A DNA stretch of 64,000 nucleotides from Metabacillus bambusae (GTDB lineage: Bacteria > Bacillota > Bacilli > Bacillales > Bacillaceae): positions 186,001 through 250,000 of the forward strand of contig NZ_JAGDEL010000002.1 in NCBI RefSeq assembly GCF_017497975.1, written 5' to 3'. A model generated the notes under the pieces. It did no database searches. It was not told the origin of the DNA and saw nothing but the letters and a program-made list of their open reading frames with translations. The position numbers and the translations under genes are program-made. Below are positions 44,892-54,098 of this stretch, piece by piece (position 1 is the first letter of the stretch; each line of letters starts with the position of its first letter).

Positions 44892-47800
44892 TTATACTCG
44901 CTTAAACGGCCACCAGTTTGCAGCACCAAAGTTTTTCACCATGACTGGTACAAAAAGTGGTAATACAATAAATGCGTATAACAACAATCCGGTAAGGATA
45001 ATCGATGCGATTTGAATGAGTGATAGCATGCCTGATGGAATCATTGCAGCAAATGTACCACCTAATATAACCACCGCTGAAATAATGACTGTTCCCATTT
45101 TTTTCATTGCTAAAAGCATCGCTTCTTCTACTGATATGTCTTTATATTCATTAAATCGGTCCATTAAGAAAATACTATAATCTACACCTAGAGCAACAAG
45201 AATGACAAAACCAAAGAATGGAACTGCCCAGCTAATCCCGGTATACCCTAAAATATTCACAAATATCACTTCATTGATTCCAAGTGCTGTATAATACGTT
45301 AAAATCAATGATCCTATCAAATAAAGCGGCATAATAATCGATCTGAACAAAAATACAAGAATAATAGAAATACCGACAAGCATTAAAATAACTGTACGTG
45401 TATAGTCATTATTAGACATCGTATTTAAATCAGCATTAATACTAGTAATTCCCCCAATGGCAACTTTGGCATTTTCAAGCTTTGTACCCTTTGTTGCACG
45501 TTCAATTGCAGCATTAATTTCGTCAATTTGGTTGATTGCTTCGTTTGAATAAGGGTTCGCTCCAAAGATAACATCTAATGTCATCACTTTTCGGTCATTT
45601 GATAAATATGTGTCAAGTGCTTGCTCGAAGTCTTCACTTTCTAATACATCTTCTGGTAAGTAAAAGCCTGATGATTCTGACGTTTTTGATAAATCAGTTA
45701 GGTAGTCTTGAGCAGAACCGAGTCCATCTGATACTTGGTTTAACCCATCAACACTTTGACCTAAGCCATCTGTTAATTGATTCATTTGACCATCAAGGTC
45801 ACCAAAACCATCTAATAGCTGTTTTTGACCATTTGTTACACCTGACAGACCATCAGATATTTTAGGTATATTGCTTACAACTTGACCTTGACCGTTTGCT
45901 AATTGTTCTAGGCCTTCTTGCTGCTGTTCAATTCCCTCAATAAGTAAAGATAATCCCTCAGAGAACTGTCTTTGACCTTCAACAAGTTCAGTAAAATTAC
46001 TATTCGCCAGGTTTACACCTTCGCTAACCTTGTTTAATTCAGTATTTAATCTGCTAATCCCGTCTGCTAATGTAGGTAACTGAGTTTTAGCTACTTCCTG
46101 TACAGTTCCTTTAATTTTCCCATAATTAGGATCCGTCTTCAGACCTGGATATACATTATTATTTTCAAGAGCTGTAAAGTCAGAGTTTAATTGAGTAAGA
46201 GCTCCTGAAATTCCTATAATCCCTTGACTTACCTCTTGATATTTTTCATGGAGAGTTCCGATTCCACCCTCCACTTCTTGATATCCAGTAAGTAATTGAC
46301 TGCTTCCAGCCTGAAGTTCTTCAGCCCCTGCCTTTGCTTCAGCTAAGCCCTTCTTAATTTCATCTGAACCTTGAGATCCTTGGCGAATTCCATCCTCAAT
46401 TTTTGCTAGGTTTGCCTGTATTTCAGATATCCCAGAATGTATTTCTGTCGTTCCAGAAATTAAATCATTAATGCCATCTGTTGCATCTTTAAGCTGTGGT
46501 GAGGATTTAGAAAGCTCACTTTCTGCTTCTGCTAACCCTTCACTAATTTGAGTGATACCATCATTTCCTTCTCCAAGTCCTTCTTCAAGAGTTTTTGCTT
46601 GTGTTGCTACATAAAAATCTTCGATCATTTCACCAGTAGGTCGTGTGACAGAGCGAACTGAGTCTACCAAATCTACTGTTTCAAGCTCTTTACTAATTTT
46701 TTCAGCAAGACCAATGTATTCGGTTGAATCCATTTTTTCATCATTTTTCAAAACAATTTGCGTTGACATCGATTCCCCTGGACCAAAGCTATCTGCAATG
46801 GCATTGAAGGCTTTAATTGAGTTTACATCACCGCTAATTTCCTCTAATGAGTTATAGGATAATTCACCATCATATAGTAACAAAAACGGGACAGATACCA
46901 CCGCAACGATAGCTAGCGCAATAAGTGGACGTGCTAATGAAAAGCGGCCAACTACACCCCATAATTTACTATCCTTATGTTCAAGTGTCCCTTTTGAAGG
47001 CCAGAAAATTTTATTACCTAGTATTGCCATAAAAAATGGTACAACCGTAAATAAAGCGATAAGTAATACAGCAACACCTACTGCTACTGCAGATGCAGAT
47101 TGATAGAGCTTAAATTGGGAAAATCCGATTGCAGCAAATCCAATCATAACAGCTAACCCACTAAAGAATACCGTACGCCCTGCATTGCGATATGTTTCAA
47201 CAATCGCTTCTGTCACACTTTCACGATGTGCCAATTCTTCTTTAAATCGACTTAAAAGCAGAATACAGTAGTCTGTGCCGATTCCAAATAAAACAGCGAC
47301 TAAGAAAATTTGTGTGAAATTTGAGATTGGAAAGTTCACTTTATCAACTAATATCGCAACTATTGATTGTGATGCTAAATACGTAATTCCAACAGTAATG
47401 AGTGGAATAAGTGGAGCAATCGCTGATCTAAACACGAGTAAGAGAACAGCTAAAATGAAAACAACAGTGATTCCTTCTGTTTTCTTTAAGCCTTCCTGAG
47501 AACTTGTCATTACATCTTCATCAATCATCCAGCCACTTGTATAATAATGATCAACTTTTACATCTTTAATTGTTTCGTAAAGCAATTCAGATACTTCCTT
47601 CACTTCACGATCATTCCAACTTACCGAAACAGACGCTAAAATTGTCTTACCGTCCTCTGAAACCAACTGTTCCTTTAAGCTTTCCTTATTAAAATGAGTT
47701 AATATATCTGTAACACCAAGCTCTTTGCTGTCTTCGAGTAAGTGAATCGCTTTTTCAGCCTCTTTTATTTCTTCGTCTGTTAGCTTATATTCATTATGAA

Positions 47801-48017
47801 AAACAAGAGCAACCTGTGTTTCACCTTTAACATTTTCTTGTTTTTGAACATCATCAAGAATTTCACTAGCTAAAGATGAAGAATATCCATCTGGTACACT
47901 GACCTGTCCTTTATCTCGTACAAGTTCTGCCATTTTAGGTGCAGCTAAAAATAACCCTACGACTACAGCAACCCATGCAAGAATAACAAACCACTTTCCA
48001 TTAATGATTTTGTTCAC
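44892..48017 (-). CDS. MMPL/RND-family transporter
   Basis: 1041 residues, two RND-like halves. Each half has a membrane helix (about 9-25 and about 850-870), an outer loop and five clustered helices; GIGTDYCILLLSRFKEEL (about 247-264) and VALGVDYSIFLMDRFNEYKD (about 962-981) are the paired proton-relay motifs. The second outer loop (about 470-820) is long and heptad-rich, with many repeats like GISEGLAEAESEL and LTDGLGQSVDGLNQV, a coiled-coil typical of YdfJ/Pip-type MMPL proteins. Probably exports lipids or toxic amphiphiles. GTG start, three bases after marR, whose 3' end holds its ribosome-binding site. Confidence 0.9.
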   Translation of the reverse strand: MNKIINGKWFVILAWVAVVVGLFLAAPKMAELVRDKGQVSVPDGYSSSLASEILDDVQKQENVKGETQVALVFHNEYKLTDEEIKEAEKAIHLLEDSKELGVTDILTHFNKESLKEQLVSEDGKTILASVSVSWNDREVKEVSELLYETIKDVKVDHYYTSGWMIDEDVMTSSQEGLKKTEGITVVFILAVLLLVFRSAIAPLIPLITVGITYLASQSIVAILVDKVNFPISNFTQIFLVAVLFGIGTDYCILLLSRFKEELAHRESVTEAIVETYRNAGRTVFFSGLAVMIGFAAIGFSQFKLYQSASAVAVGVAVLLIALFTVVPFFMAILGNKIFWPSKGTLEHKDSKLWGVVGRFSLARPLIALAIVAVVSVPFLLLYDGELSYNSLEEISGDVNSIKAFNAIADSFGPGESMSTQIVLKNDEKMDSTEYIGLAEKISKELETVDLVDSVRSVTRPTGEMIEDFYVATQAKTLEEGLGEGNDGITQISEGLAEAESELSKSSPQLKDATDGINDLISGTTEIHSGISEIQANLAKIEDGIRQGSQGSDEIKKGLAEAKAGAEELQAGSSQLLTGYQEVEGGIGTLHEKYQEVSQGIIGISGALTQLNSDFTALENNNVYPGLKTDPNYGKIKGTVQEVAKTQLPTLADGISRLNTELNKVSEGVNLANSNFTELVEGQRQFSEGLSLLIEGIEQQQEGLEQLANGQGQVVSNIPKISDGLSGVTNGQKQLLDGFGDLDGQMNQLTDGLGQSVDGLNQVSDGLGSAQDYLTDLSKTSESSGFYLPEDVLESEDFEQALDTYLSNDRKVMTLDVIFGANPYSNEAINQIDEINAAIERATKGTKLENAKVAIGGITSINADLNTMSNNDYTRTVILMLVGISIILVFLFRSIIMPLYLIGSLILTYYTALGINEVIFVNILGYTGISWAVPFFGFVILVALGVDYSIFLMDRFNEYKDISVEEAMLLAMKKMGTVIISAVVILGGTFAAMIPSGMLSLIQIASIILTGLLLYAFIVLPLFVPVMVKNFGAANWWPFKRV

Positions 48018-48020
48018 AAC

Positions 48021-48482
48021 TTATTCCTCCATTTTACAGTCTTTACGTTGATCTAATAGCGTATTTAGCTTTTCATATGTCTCAATAAATGACACAATTT
48101 CACTTTCTTCAAAGCTAGTGATGATCGATTCTACTAATTTTTTAATTTTTTCTTCAGTTTTTGTGTATATATCATTTCCTTTTTCAGTTAACGTTAAGTA
48201 AATAACACGGCGATCACTTTCATCACGAGTTCGTTTAATTAACTCCTTTTCAGTTAATCGATTTATGATCGCAGTAATCGCACTTTTCTTCACCTCAAAG
48301 GCTTCTGAAAGCTCTGTAGAAGTGCATGTACCTGCAAGATGAATATAACGTAATGTATAATGCTGATCATTTGTAATATAGTCACCAATACTGTCTTTAA
48401 TCATATTTTCACCTTTTTTTGTAACTGAAAAGGAAACAGCAAGGTAACGATTAATCAATTCTTCGATTTGTTTTTCCTCCAT
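48021..48482 (-). CDS. MarR-family regulator of the MMPL operon
   Basis: 153 residues. Winged helix: TCTSTELSEAFEVKKSAITAIINRLTEKELIKRTRDESDRR (about 52-92), with the wing DESDRRVIYLTLTEKG. First gene of the operon with the transporter; a palindrome overlapping its transcription start suggests autorepression. The ATG at 48482 has AGGGTGG upstream; GTG 48494 is less likely. Confidence 0.9.
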   Translation of the reverse strand: MEEKQIEELINRYLAVSFSVTKKGENMIKDSIGDYITNDQHYTLRYIHLAGTCTSTELSEAFEVKKSAITAIINRLTEKELIKRTRDESDRRVIYLTLTEKGNDIYTKTEEKIKKLVESIITSFEESEIVSFIETYEKLNTLLDQRKDCKMEE

Positions 48483-48502
48483 GAAAGGAGCCACCCTTCT
48501 AT

Positions 48503-48562
48503 TAGTTAAATAATTTAACTATTCATGTGTTTAACTATAAAATGATCGTCATTTCCTGTCAA
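48503..48562 (-). promoter_or_regulatory. marR promoter with MarR operator
   Basis: TTGACA (48557-48562), 17-base spacer, TATAGT (48534-48539) on the minus strand. A perfect inverted repeat TAGTTAAA-TAA-TTTAACTA lies at 48503-48521, downstream of -10, and an extra half-site TTTAACTA overlaps the -10 at 48530-48537. This is a typical arrangement for repression by MarR proteins. Confidence 0.75.
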
Positions 48563-48628
48563 GAACAAAAGCTCAGGGCGCTGGAGCTGGACACCTACAG
48601 CTTATCCCTTGTTCTGGAATTTAAAAAA
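48563..48628. repeat. Dispersed repeat C, short copy
   Basis: GAACAAAAGCTCAGGGCGCTGG, AGCTGGACACC, CAGCTTATCCCTTGTTCTGG and AATTTAAAAA. The middle of the full repeat is missing and GAACAA/TTGTTC form short inverted ends. It abuts the -35 box of marR. Confidence 0.6.
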
Positions 48629-48728
48629 TCAATAAAAATTACAAAAGACTGAAGCCTTGGCTATATATCATACTTTTGCCTATTTTAAGAAATACTATTA
48701 GAGAATAAAACTACATGGAGGTATATAA

Positions 48729-49532
48729 GTGGAAAAAATGCCATTAACCTCAGTTACGAGCGGGTTGGGAATTGAGCTTCTACCAGATCTCTTTTGTTTG
48801 TCTGTTCAAATTGTAAATGTTTGCTTTATTGGAAATCCACGAGAAACGAATGAATTTACTTTAATAGATGCTGGAATGCCAGGGTCATATGAGTTTATTA
48901 TGGAAGAGGCTGAGAAAAGATTTGGCGCGGATTGCAAGTTAAATAGCATTATCCTAACTCACGGTCACTTTGACCATGTAGGTGCTTTACATGAATTGAT
49001 TAAAAAATGGGATGTACCTGTTTATGCCCATCCTTTAGAAGAACCATATTTAACAGGAAAAAATGATTATCCACCTCCAAACCCTGAAGTTGATGGGCTT
49101 GTTGCTAAAATGTCACCGATGTTCCCTAGGCACAGTATTGATATTAAATCTAACCTTAAACTATTAAGTGACGATGGAGTAATTCCAAATTTACCTGAAT
49201 GGCACTATATCCATACGCCTGGGCATACACCTGGACATATTTCACTTTTTAGAGACCGAGACAATGTTTTAATTGTTGGAGATGCTTTTACAACTGTTGA
49301 ACAGGAATCTTTATATGATGTGATCACACAGAAACAAGAAATGCACGGTCCACCAGCATACTTTACAACAGATTGGCAGGCTGCCAGGAACTCCGTCAAA
49401 AAATTAGATGCATTAAAGCCCACGATAGCTATTTCAGGACACGGGCTCCCGATGGCTGATGATGAATTGAGAATAGAACTTGAAAGGCTTGCAGCTAATT
49501 TTGAAAATGAAATACCTGAAAATAGAAAATAG
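48729..49532 (+). CDS. MBL-fold metallo-hydrolase
   Basis: 267 residues of the metallo-beta-lactamase superfamily: LTHGHFDHVGAL (about 76-87) is the HxHxDH zinc motif, IHTPGHTPGHISLF (about 157-170) gives the next His, VGDAF (about 179-183) the bridging Asp and SGHGLP (about 235-240) the last His. General hydrolase, possibly glyoxalase II-like or lactonase-like; substrate not evident. GTG start with GGAGG seven bases upstream. Confidence 0.85.
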   Translation: MEKMPLTSVTSGLGIELLPDLFCLSVQIVNVCFIGNPRETNEFTLIDAGMPGSYEFIMEEAEKRFGADCKLNSIILTHGHFDHVGALHELIKKWDVPVYAHPLEEPYLTGKNDYPPPNPEVDGLVAKMSPMFPRHSIDIKSNLKLLSDDGVIPNLPEWHYIHTPGHTPGHISLFRDRDNVLIVGDAFTTVEQESLYDVITQKQEMHGPPAYFTTDWQAARNSVKKLDALKPTIAISGHGLPMADDELRIELERLAANFENEIPENRK

Positions 49533-49747
49533 TGTAGATCAAAAGCGAAAACGTATAGACTCTAGAGGAGATTGGCAATTATGCTGGATGTAGTATGGTA
49601 ATCCATAGTATAAGAGTTTTTCAACTCGCATCACCTTTAAATGTTTTAGCTCATTAGAACTTTTTTAAAAGAAATTTTCATAAATATCTCTATCCTCCAC
49701 TAATAGACCATACACTTTAATATGACTAACATTAAAGGTGGGGGAAT

Positions 49748-50527
49748 ATGATCTTTATCGGTAACAACTTGGTTAGTGGCAATCAATTGAAATCCACCAC
49801 ATTGACTGCTGAAGAAAATGAAATCATTGATCGTATGAGTCAATATCAGGAAAGGTATTTATTCTTAAATGATGATCACTTTCAGTTTGTTCTTCATCTT
49901 CGTTCAGCCATCATTCATGCATCAAGAAGTTTATTTACTAGCAAAGCAAAGTTTACTACCTTTGAAACTTCACATTGTAATGAGCGGTTTTGGAGATTAA
50001 CAAATCAAGGTGGTTTTAAGCTTAAAGAAGGCATACGACCATCTGATGCCATAAATGATATATTTCAAAATGGGGTTCTGTATGGGTTTGAATGTGCGAC
50101 CGCAATGGTGATTATTTATTATAAGGCTGTACTAGACTCAATCAATTTTGCACAATTCAATCGTATTTATCTAGGCATGTATTTACGTGATTGGCAATCA
50201 GATGACGATCTTCCAATCTACACGAGAAGAGGAAATGATTACTTACCTGGTGATTGTCTGTATTTTAATAATCCACAGTTTAATCCCAAAACTCCACAAT
50301 GGCGGGGAACAAATGCAATGGATTTGGGGAATAAGCTTTTCTTCGCACATGGAATAGGCATTAAAACAGCGGAAGGCATCCTTGAGGCTTTGAATAAGCG
50401 AAGAAATCCACATGCGACAGAGTTTGCCTATCTCTTATCACAAGTCACTCGATTAGACGACTACTATTTGTATCAGTTCGCTAAAGGAGCTCATAAACGC
50501 AGCAATACTCCTATTTTATTTCAGTAG
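49748..50527 (+). CDS. tgl: Protein-glutamine gamma-glutamyltransferase (spore coat transglutaminase)
   Basis: 259 residues, slightly longer than B. subtilis Tgl (245). The catalytic Cys lies in GFECATAMVIIYYKAVLDSI (about 116-135), and PGDCLYFNNPQFNPKTPQWRG and FFAHGIGI match the C-terminal half of Tgl. It cross-links spore coat proteins through glutamine-lysine bonds late in sporulation. A CATA at 49709 with weak following bases may be part of a sigma-K-type -10 box, but I am not sure. Indicates a spore-former. Confidence 0.93.
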   Translation: MIFIGNNLVSGNQLKSTTLTAEENEIIDRMSQYQERYLFLNDDHFQFVLHLRSAIIHASRSLFTSKAKFTTFETSHCNERFWRLTNQGGFKLKEGIRPSDAINDIFQNGVLYGFECATAMVIIYYKAVLDSINFAQFNRIYLGMYLRDWQSDDDLPIYTRRGNDYLPGDCLYFNNPQFNPKTPQWRGTNAMDLGNKLFFAHGIGIKTAEGILEALNKRRNPHATEFAYLLSQVTRLDDYYLYQFAKGAHKRSNTPILFQ

Positions 50528-50589
50528 GGAAATAGTAGGAAAGATTGGTCATCACTCGTTTTATGAATAACCTTAGGGTATTATTAACA

Positions 50590-50622
50590 AAACACAGCCA
50601 TTTTTCCTACGGCTGTGTTTTA
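50590..50622. terminator. Bidirectional terminator
   Basis: AAAACACAGCC...GGCTGTGTTTTA between the converging tgl and DUF2651 genes. Confidence 0.85.
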
Positions 50623-50627
50623 TCTTC

Positions 50628-50858
50628 CTATTTTCTACATTTAATAAAGGCTATGATCACTGTCACAATAACCGAAAGAAACGTATACACAATTACCCAA
50701 ATAAAAAATGATTCATTAAAAAACAGAAGCATTAAGAATGAGGATAAAACAAAAATTAAAGCTGGTGTAACATAGATTTTTTTAGTTAATACGTAACCAA
50801 CAATTGACATTATTAACACAATTGCTGGAAAGATGAAAAGAATAAGCATAAATTCCAT
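50628..50858 (-). CDS. DUF2651 (YbeF-like) membrane protein
   Basis: 76 residues with three hydrophobic segments (about 2-22, 30-47, 50-71). MEFMLILFIFPAIVLIMSIV and the KKIYVTPALIF segment fit the DUF2651 family of B. subtilis YbeF. Function unknown. GAGGTGA precedes the ATG. Confidence 0.7.
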   Translation of the reverse strand: MEFMLILFIFPAIVLIMSIVGYVLTKKIYVTPALIFVLSSFLMLLFFNESFFIWVIVYTFLSVIVTVIIAFIKCRK

Positions 50859-51069
50859 ATGTCACCTCATACTACACTTCTAATTTACCTCATTTTAACA
50901 CAAAGCGTGTCTTATCACGCTTAAAACGTCACGCCCTGTGGCTTCGCCAGACCCAAACATCATGTTCTTCGTCGCGGATTTGTTCGAGTAGTTATCCTTC
51001 ACAATCCTCAAAACCTCACTAGAATCCTGAGATTAGTGGTTTCACGATCCGTTCTGAATAAGATAAAGA

Positions 51070-51465
51070 TTAGGAATATTTTATGTAAAAGGTTCTTTGT
51101 CGCGGACCATCAAATTCACAAAAGTAAATACCTTGCCATGTTCCTAAAAGCAATCGTCCCTTTGTAATGATAACTGTTTGTGAGGCACCCACAGTGCTCG
51201 CTTTCATATGTGCTGCCGTGTTTCCTTCAGCATGCATGTCCTTCACTACATTCCATGGATATATTTCATCAAAGCGTCTCATCATATCACTTTTTACATC
51301 AGGATCAGCATTTTCATTGATTGTGATACCAGCAGTTGTATGGGGACAGTAAATTAATATGGTTCCTTCTTGTATCCCGAGCTCATTTACAAATGCTTGG
51401 ACCATCTTTGTTACATCAATCATTTCATCACGCATACTAGTTTGAATTGTTAGTTGTTTTAGCAT
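51070..51465 (-). CDS. yugU: UPF0047 family protein YugU (YjbQ-like)
   Basis: About 131 residues, the full length of the YjbQ/UPF0047 family: GTILIYCPHTTAGITINENADPDVKSDM (about 35-62) and HAEGNTAAHMKAS (about 81-93), then GRLLLGTWQGIYFCEFDGPR with the conserved His/Asp set. E. coli YjbQ shows weak thiamin phosphate synthase activity; real role unknown. The neighbour tgl is adjacent to yugU in B. subtilis too. ATG 51465 preferred; the frame extends to 51477. Confidence 0.88.
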   Translation of the reverse strand: MLKQLTIQTSMRDEMIDVTKMVQAFVNELGIQEGTILIYCPHTTAGITINENADPDVKSDMMRRFDEIYPWNVVKDMHAEGNTAAHMKASTVGASQTVIITKGRLLLGTWQGIYFCEFDGPRQRTFYIKYS

Positions 51466-51551
51466 TTCAAGAAACACCCTTCTTTTAGAATATAATTATC
51501 TTAAGTATATATTGATGAATGTTAGATGTTAAATGATATACGATCAGAAGG

Positions 51552-51707
51552 CTATTCGTTGGACCTGCCTTTTAATATTATTACTGTCCCTAAATTCGAA
51601 TGTAGAAAACGAAATAAATTCTTTATGTGGAATACGTTCTTGTTTTCTAGCCACACTTCAAGCTGTCTTCTTACATTTTTCACCAACGTTTGTAAATATT
51701 TATTCAT
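51552..51707 (-). CDS. Hypothetical 51-residue basic protein
   Basis: MNKYLQTLVKNVRRQLEVWL then ENKNVFHIKNLFRF and a short tail ending GRSNE. TTTGGAGAT lies six bases upstream of the ATG. Amphipathic helical N-terminus, basic overall, no known family. It fills part of the gap between yugU and mstX and is transcribed towards yugU. Moderate support only. Confidence 0.4.
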   Translation of the reverse strand: MNKYLQTLVKNVRRQLEVWLENKNVFHIKNLFRFLHSNLGTVIILKGRSNE

Positions 51708-52040
51708 GAGTATCTCCAAATATTTGCTGATTTTATCTTTATATTACTACTTTGTTTATTTTGTGTATTAATTTTATTTGCTGAATAACAAGAAATAAAT
51801 CTATATAGTGACAAAATCCTCATTTTTACCCATCAGAGAAACTTTAACAAAACAATTTCCTCTTTAGTTCCTTTATAATAATTTGATCCATTTCATTAAT
51901 TCTAGCATCGTATTATTTACCATTAAGTTTAGAGTTTTTTCGCAAGGTATTAAAAGGAAGTGTACATACTAAATAGTGTATATTTCTTAAATTATATTTT
52001 TTAGATCAAGGGTATCGTGTTAGTAGAAAGTGGTGATCAA

Positions 52041-52286
52041 TTGAAGGTAAATGAAGAAGAAAAGAAGCTACTAAGTGAAGCAATTGATAAAATGAATGAG
52101 GGTTTGGATGCTTTTATAGGATTTTACAATGATTCTGAAGAGGATAAGGGCTTAATTGAGTTCACTGAAGAAACAATTGAAATCATTGAGCATGCAATTG
52201 AAGCTTATGGAAAAGAAGAGGTCACAACGAAAATAAACACGATTATTAGAGAAGTTTTATCATTTTTACCTAATAAGAAGGGATGA
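52041..52286 (+). CDS. mstX: Mistic-like protein MstX
   Basis: 81 residues resembling B. subtilis MstX (Mistic): the stretch EAIDKMNEGLDAFIGFYNDS (about 15-34) is nearly the same as in Mistic, and the C-terminal helix KINTIIREVLSFLPNKKG also matches. Mistic is an unusual acidic protein that associates with the membrane without a classical targeting signal and helps potassium channel YugO. As in B. subtilis it directly precedes yugO. The TTG at 52041 (LKVNEEE) gives the short form that matches known short homologues; GTG 52017 is also possible. Confidence 0.85.
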   Translation: MKVNEEEKKLLSEAIDKMNEGLDAFIGFYNDSEEDKGLIEFTEETIEIIEHAIEAYGKEEVTTKINTIIREVLSFLPNKKG

Positions 52287-52292
52287 TTGTGT

Positions 52293-53288
52293 ATGGCTAA
52301 GTCAAATAAAATGATGATCCAATGGTTACGATGGCCGATTCATTATCGAATTACAATAGTCGTTCTTCTTATTATTCTTGTTTTTGGAGAACTGATTTCT
52401 TTAGTGGAACCGAGGGAATTCCCGACAATCTTTGATGGGATATGGTGGGCTGTTGTTACTGTTTCAACTGTTGGATTTGGCGATTATGTTCCGAAAACCC
52501 ATCTAGGTAAAGGAATTGCTATGATAATGATACTAGCAGGCGCGAGTTTTGTTACAGCTTATTTTGCAACAATTTCTGCAGCAGCAATTAAAAGGCAAAA
52601 TTCATATACAGAAGGAGCTGTTCCGTTTAAAGGCAATAATCACGTTGTCATAATTGGATGGAATGAAAAAGCGAATGAAATGATCGAATCCCTCTATTCG
52701 GTTAAACCATATAAACAAATTGTCTTAATTGATGAATCTTTAAAGGAATCCCCTCTAATTGAAAATGTTCACTTTATAAAAGGGAATCCGTCTGATGATC
52801 AAACTTTACTGAAGGCAAATATTTTAGAAGCTGATGCTGCGATCATCACAGCAGATCAATACAAAAATGAGCATGAGGCTGACATGTATTCAATCTTAGT
52901 TTTATTAACTTTAAAAGGAATGAATCCTAATCTATATTGTGTCATTGAGATTTTAACTGAGCTACAAACCAAAAATGCAGATAGGGCTGGAGCAGATGAA
53001 ATTATTAAATCTTATAAGCTCACAAGTCATTTTATTATGAGCAGTTACTTAGCTAAAAATGGGTTGTCAAAATTTTATTCAGAGCTTAATCCTGCTAGTG
53101 GAAATCTATTTAAAGTTCTCCCTGTAACAGAAAATCTTATTGGAAAAACGTTCAAGGAAGCTAGTCATGAGCTCTTAGAAAATGAATCAATATTAATTGG
53201 AATTAAAAGAGGAGAGGAAACGAAAGTTAATCCGCCCCTCTCCTATGAAATACTTGAGTTAGATGCATTAATTATTTTTACTCATTAA
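52293..53288 (+). CDS. yugO: Potassium channel YugO (two-helix, RCK domain)
   Basis: 331 residues. Helix 1 (about 15-35), pore loop with the selectivity filter TVSTVGFGDYVP (about 61-72), helix 2 (about 80-103), then a cytoplasmic RCK/TrkA-N domain starting HVVIIGWNEKANEMIESL (about 116-133) and a TrkA-C region (about 255-331). In B. subtilis the mstX-yugO operon supports biofilm formation and electrical signalling by K+ release. ATG 52293 is preferred over TTG 52287. Its 3' end overlaps the converging yugN by 11 bases. Confidence 0.92.
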   Translation: MAKSNKMMIQWLRWPIHYRITIVVLLIILVFGELISLVEPREFPTIFDGIWWAVVTVSTVGFGDYVPKTHLGKGIAMIMILAGASFVTAYFATISAAAIKRQNSYTEGAVPFKGNNHVVIIGWNEKANEMIESLYSVKPYKQIVLIDESLKESPLIENVHFIKGNPSDDQTLLKANILEADAAIITADQYKNEHEADMYSILVLLTLKGMNPNLYCVIEILTELQTKNADRAGADEIIKSYKLTSHFIMSSYLAKNGLSKFYSELNPASGNLFKVLPVTENLIGKTFKEASHELLENESILIGIKRGEETKVNPPLSYEILELDALIIFTH

Positions 53289-53685
53289 GCAAGCTGCCTT
53301 CTAATTCTTGTACAAGCTCCTTCCCGATCTCAATATATTTTTCAGGGAAGGTAGCATCCTTATCTTGTGGCTCCTGAAACTGATTAATTGAGGCACTGAA
53401 ATTTCCAATCGTAGCATGATCATCTAATCCAATTTGATATTTATGCGATAAAAGAAACGGTGTACCTATTTGAACCATCGTATTTGGTGAATCAAGCTGC
53501 CCATCTGTTGCTTCAAAGGGAACTCTTAAATATTGATAGCCTACTTCTGACGCAATTTTATAATCAAAGTACCCATGGTCATACTCCCAATTCCCACCTA
53601 TCGAGTATCCTAACGTTTTCAATTTTTGCTCAAGATCATATAATTCAATCGTTTGGCCATCGATCTTTGACGGAATTTCAATCAC
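53278..53685 (-). CDS. yugN: YugN-like protein
   Basis: 135 residues of the YugN-like family (PF08868): GYSIGGNWEYDHGYFDYKIA (about 31-50), YLRVPFEATDG and TPFLLSHKYQIGLDD are characteristic. Function unknown. It lies between yugO and pgi as in B. subtilis. Soluble, acidic. Confidence 0.88.
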   Translation of the reverse strand: MIEIPSKIDGQTIELYDLEQKLKTLGYSIGGNWEYDHGYFDYKIASEVGYQYLRVPFEATDGQLDSPNTMVQIGTPFLLSHKYQIGLDDHATIGNFSASINQFQEPQDKDATFPEKYIEIGKELVQELEGSLLNE

Positions 53686-54060
53686 TTGGAAAACCCCCTT
53701 TTTCTTTAGATTTTCCTAAGAATCAAAAAACATTCTACTATGAATTTGGTTTAATGGAGTGGGAAAATTGAAGGTCTTGTGGGGATTCAATAGAATTTAA
53801 CTTTGTTAAGTAGCGATTTAGACGTTTTGTACGCACTGTTGGCACTCTACTCCAATTCTAAGTTAGAAAAAGAAAAAGTACAGACCAAATTTTTTATTGT
53901 CCTAAATACAATTATATTGTCGGTTTTTCACAACTTATTGTCTGTTTTTTTATTTTATTGTCCGATAAAGAAATATATCAACTGAAAACACTAAGATATC
54001 GACCATTAGACACATATCGACACATCATCTCTTCCCTTGAACATAGCCCGATTCACAACA
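53686..54060. other. Intergenic gap between yugN and the pgi terminator
   Basis: AT-rich, contains the yugN ribosome-binding region (AAGGGGG near 53693). I see no RNA, repeat or supported ORF. Confidence 0.5.
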
Positions 54061-54063
54061 AAA

Positions 54064-54083
54064 GGACTGACAAAATGTCAGCC
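54064..54083 (-). terminator. Terminator of pgi
   Basis: Minus-strand GGGCTGACA TTT TGTCAGTCC followed by TTTTGTTG. The GGCTGACA stem belongs to the recurring set in this window. Confidence 0.7.
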
Positions 54084-54098
54084 CTCTTCAAACATCTA

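Noticed and set aside
49705-49725. Sigma-K promoter for tgl
   Set aside because: CATA is present but the downstream TA and the -35 AC are not convincing; mentioned only in the tgl entry.
50935-51050. Possible RNA gene in the GC-richer stretch before yugU
   Set aside because: No consistent stem pattern and no terminator that I can define.
51526-51771. 81-residue plus-strand ORF in the yugU-mstX gap
   Set aside because: No ribosome-binding site, low-complexity hydrophobic end; the opposite-strand 51-residue ORF has better support.
53803-53985. 60-residue plus-strand ORF upstream of pgi terminator
   Set aside because: No ribosome-binding site and no recognisable features in an AT-rich gap.
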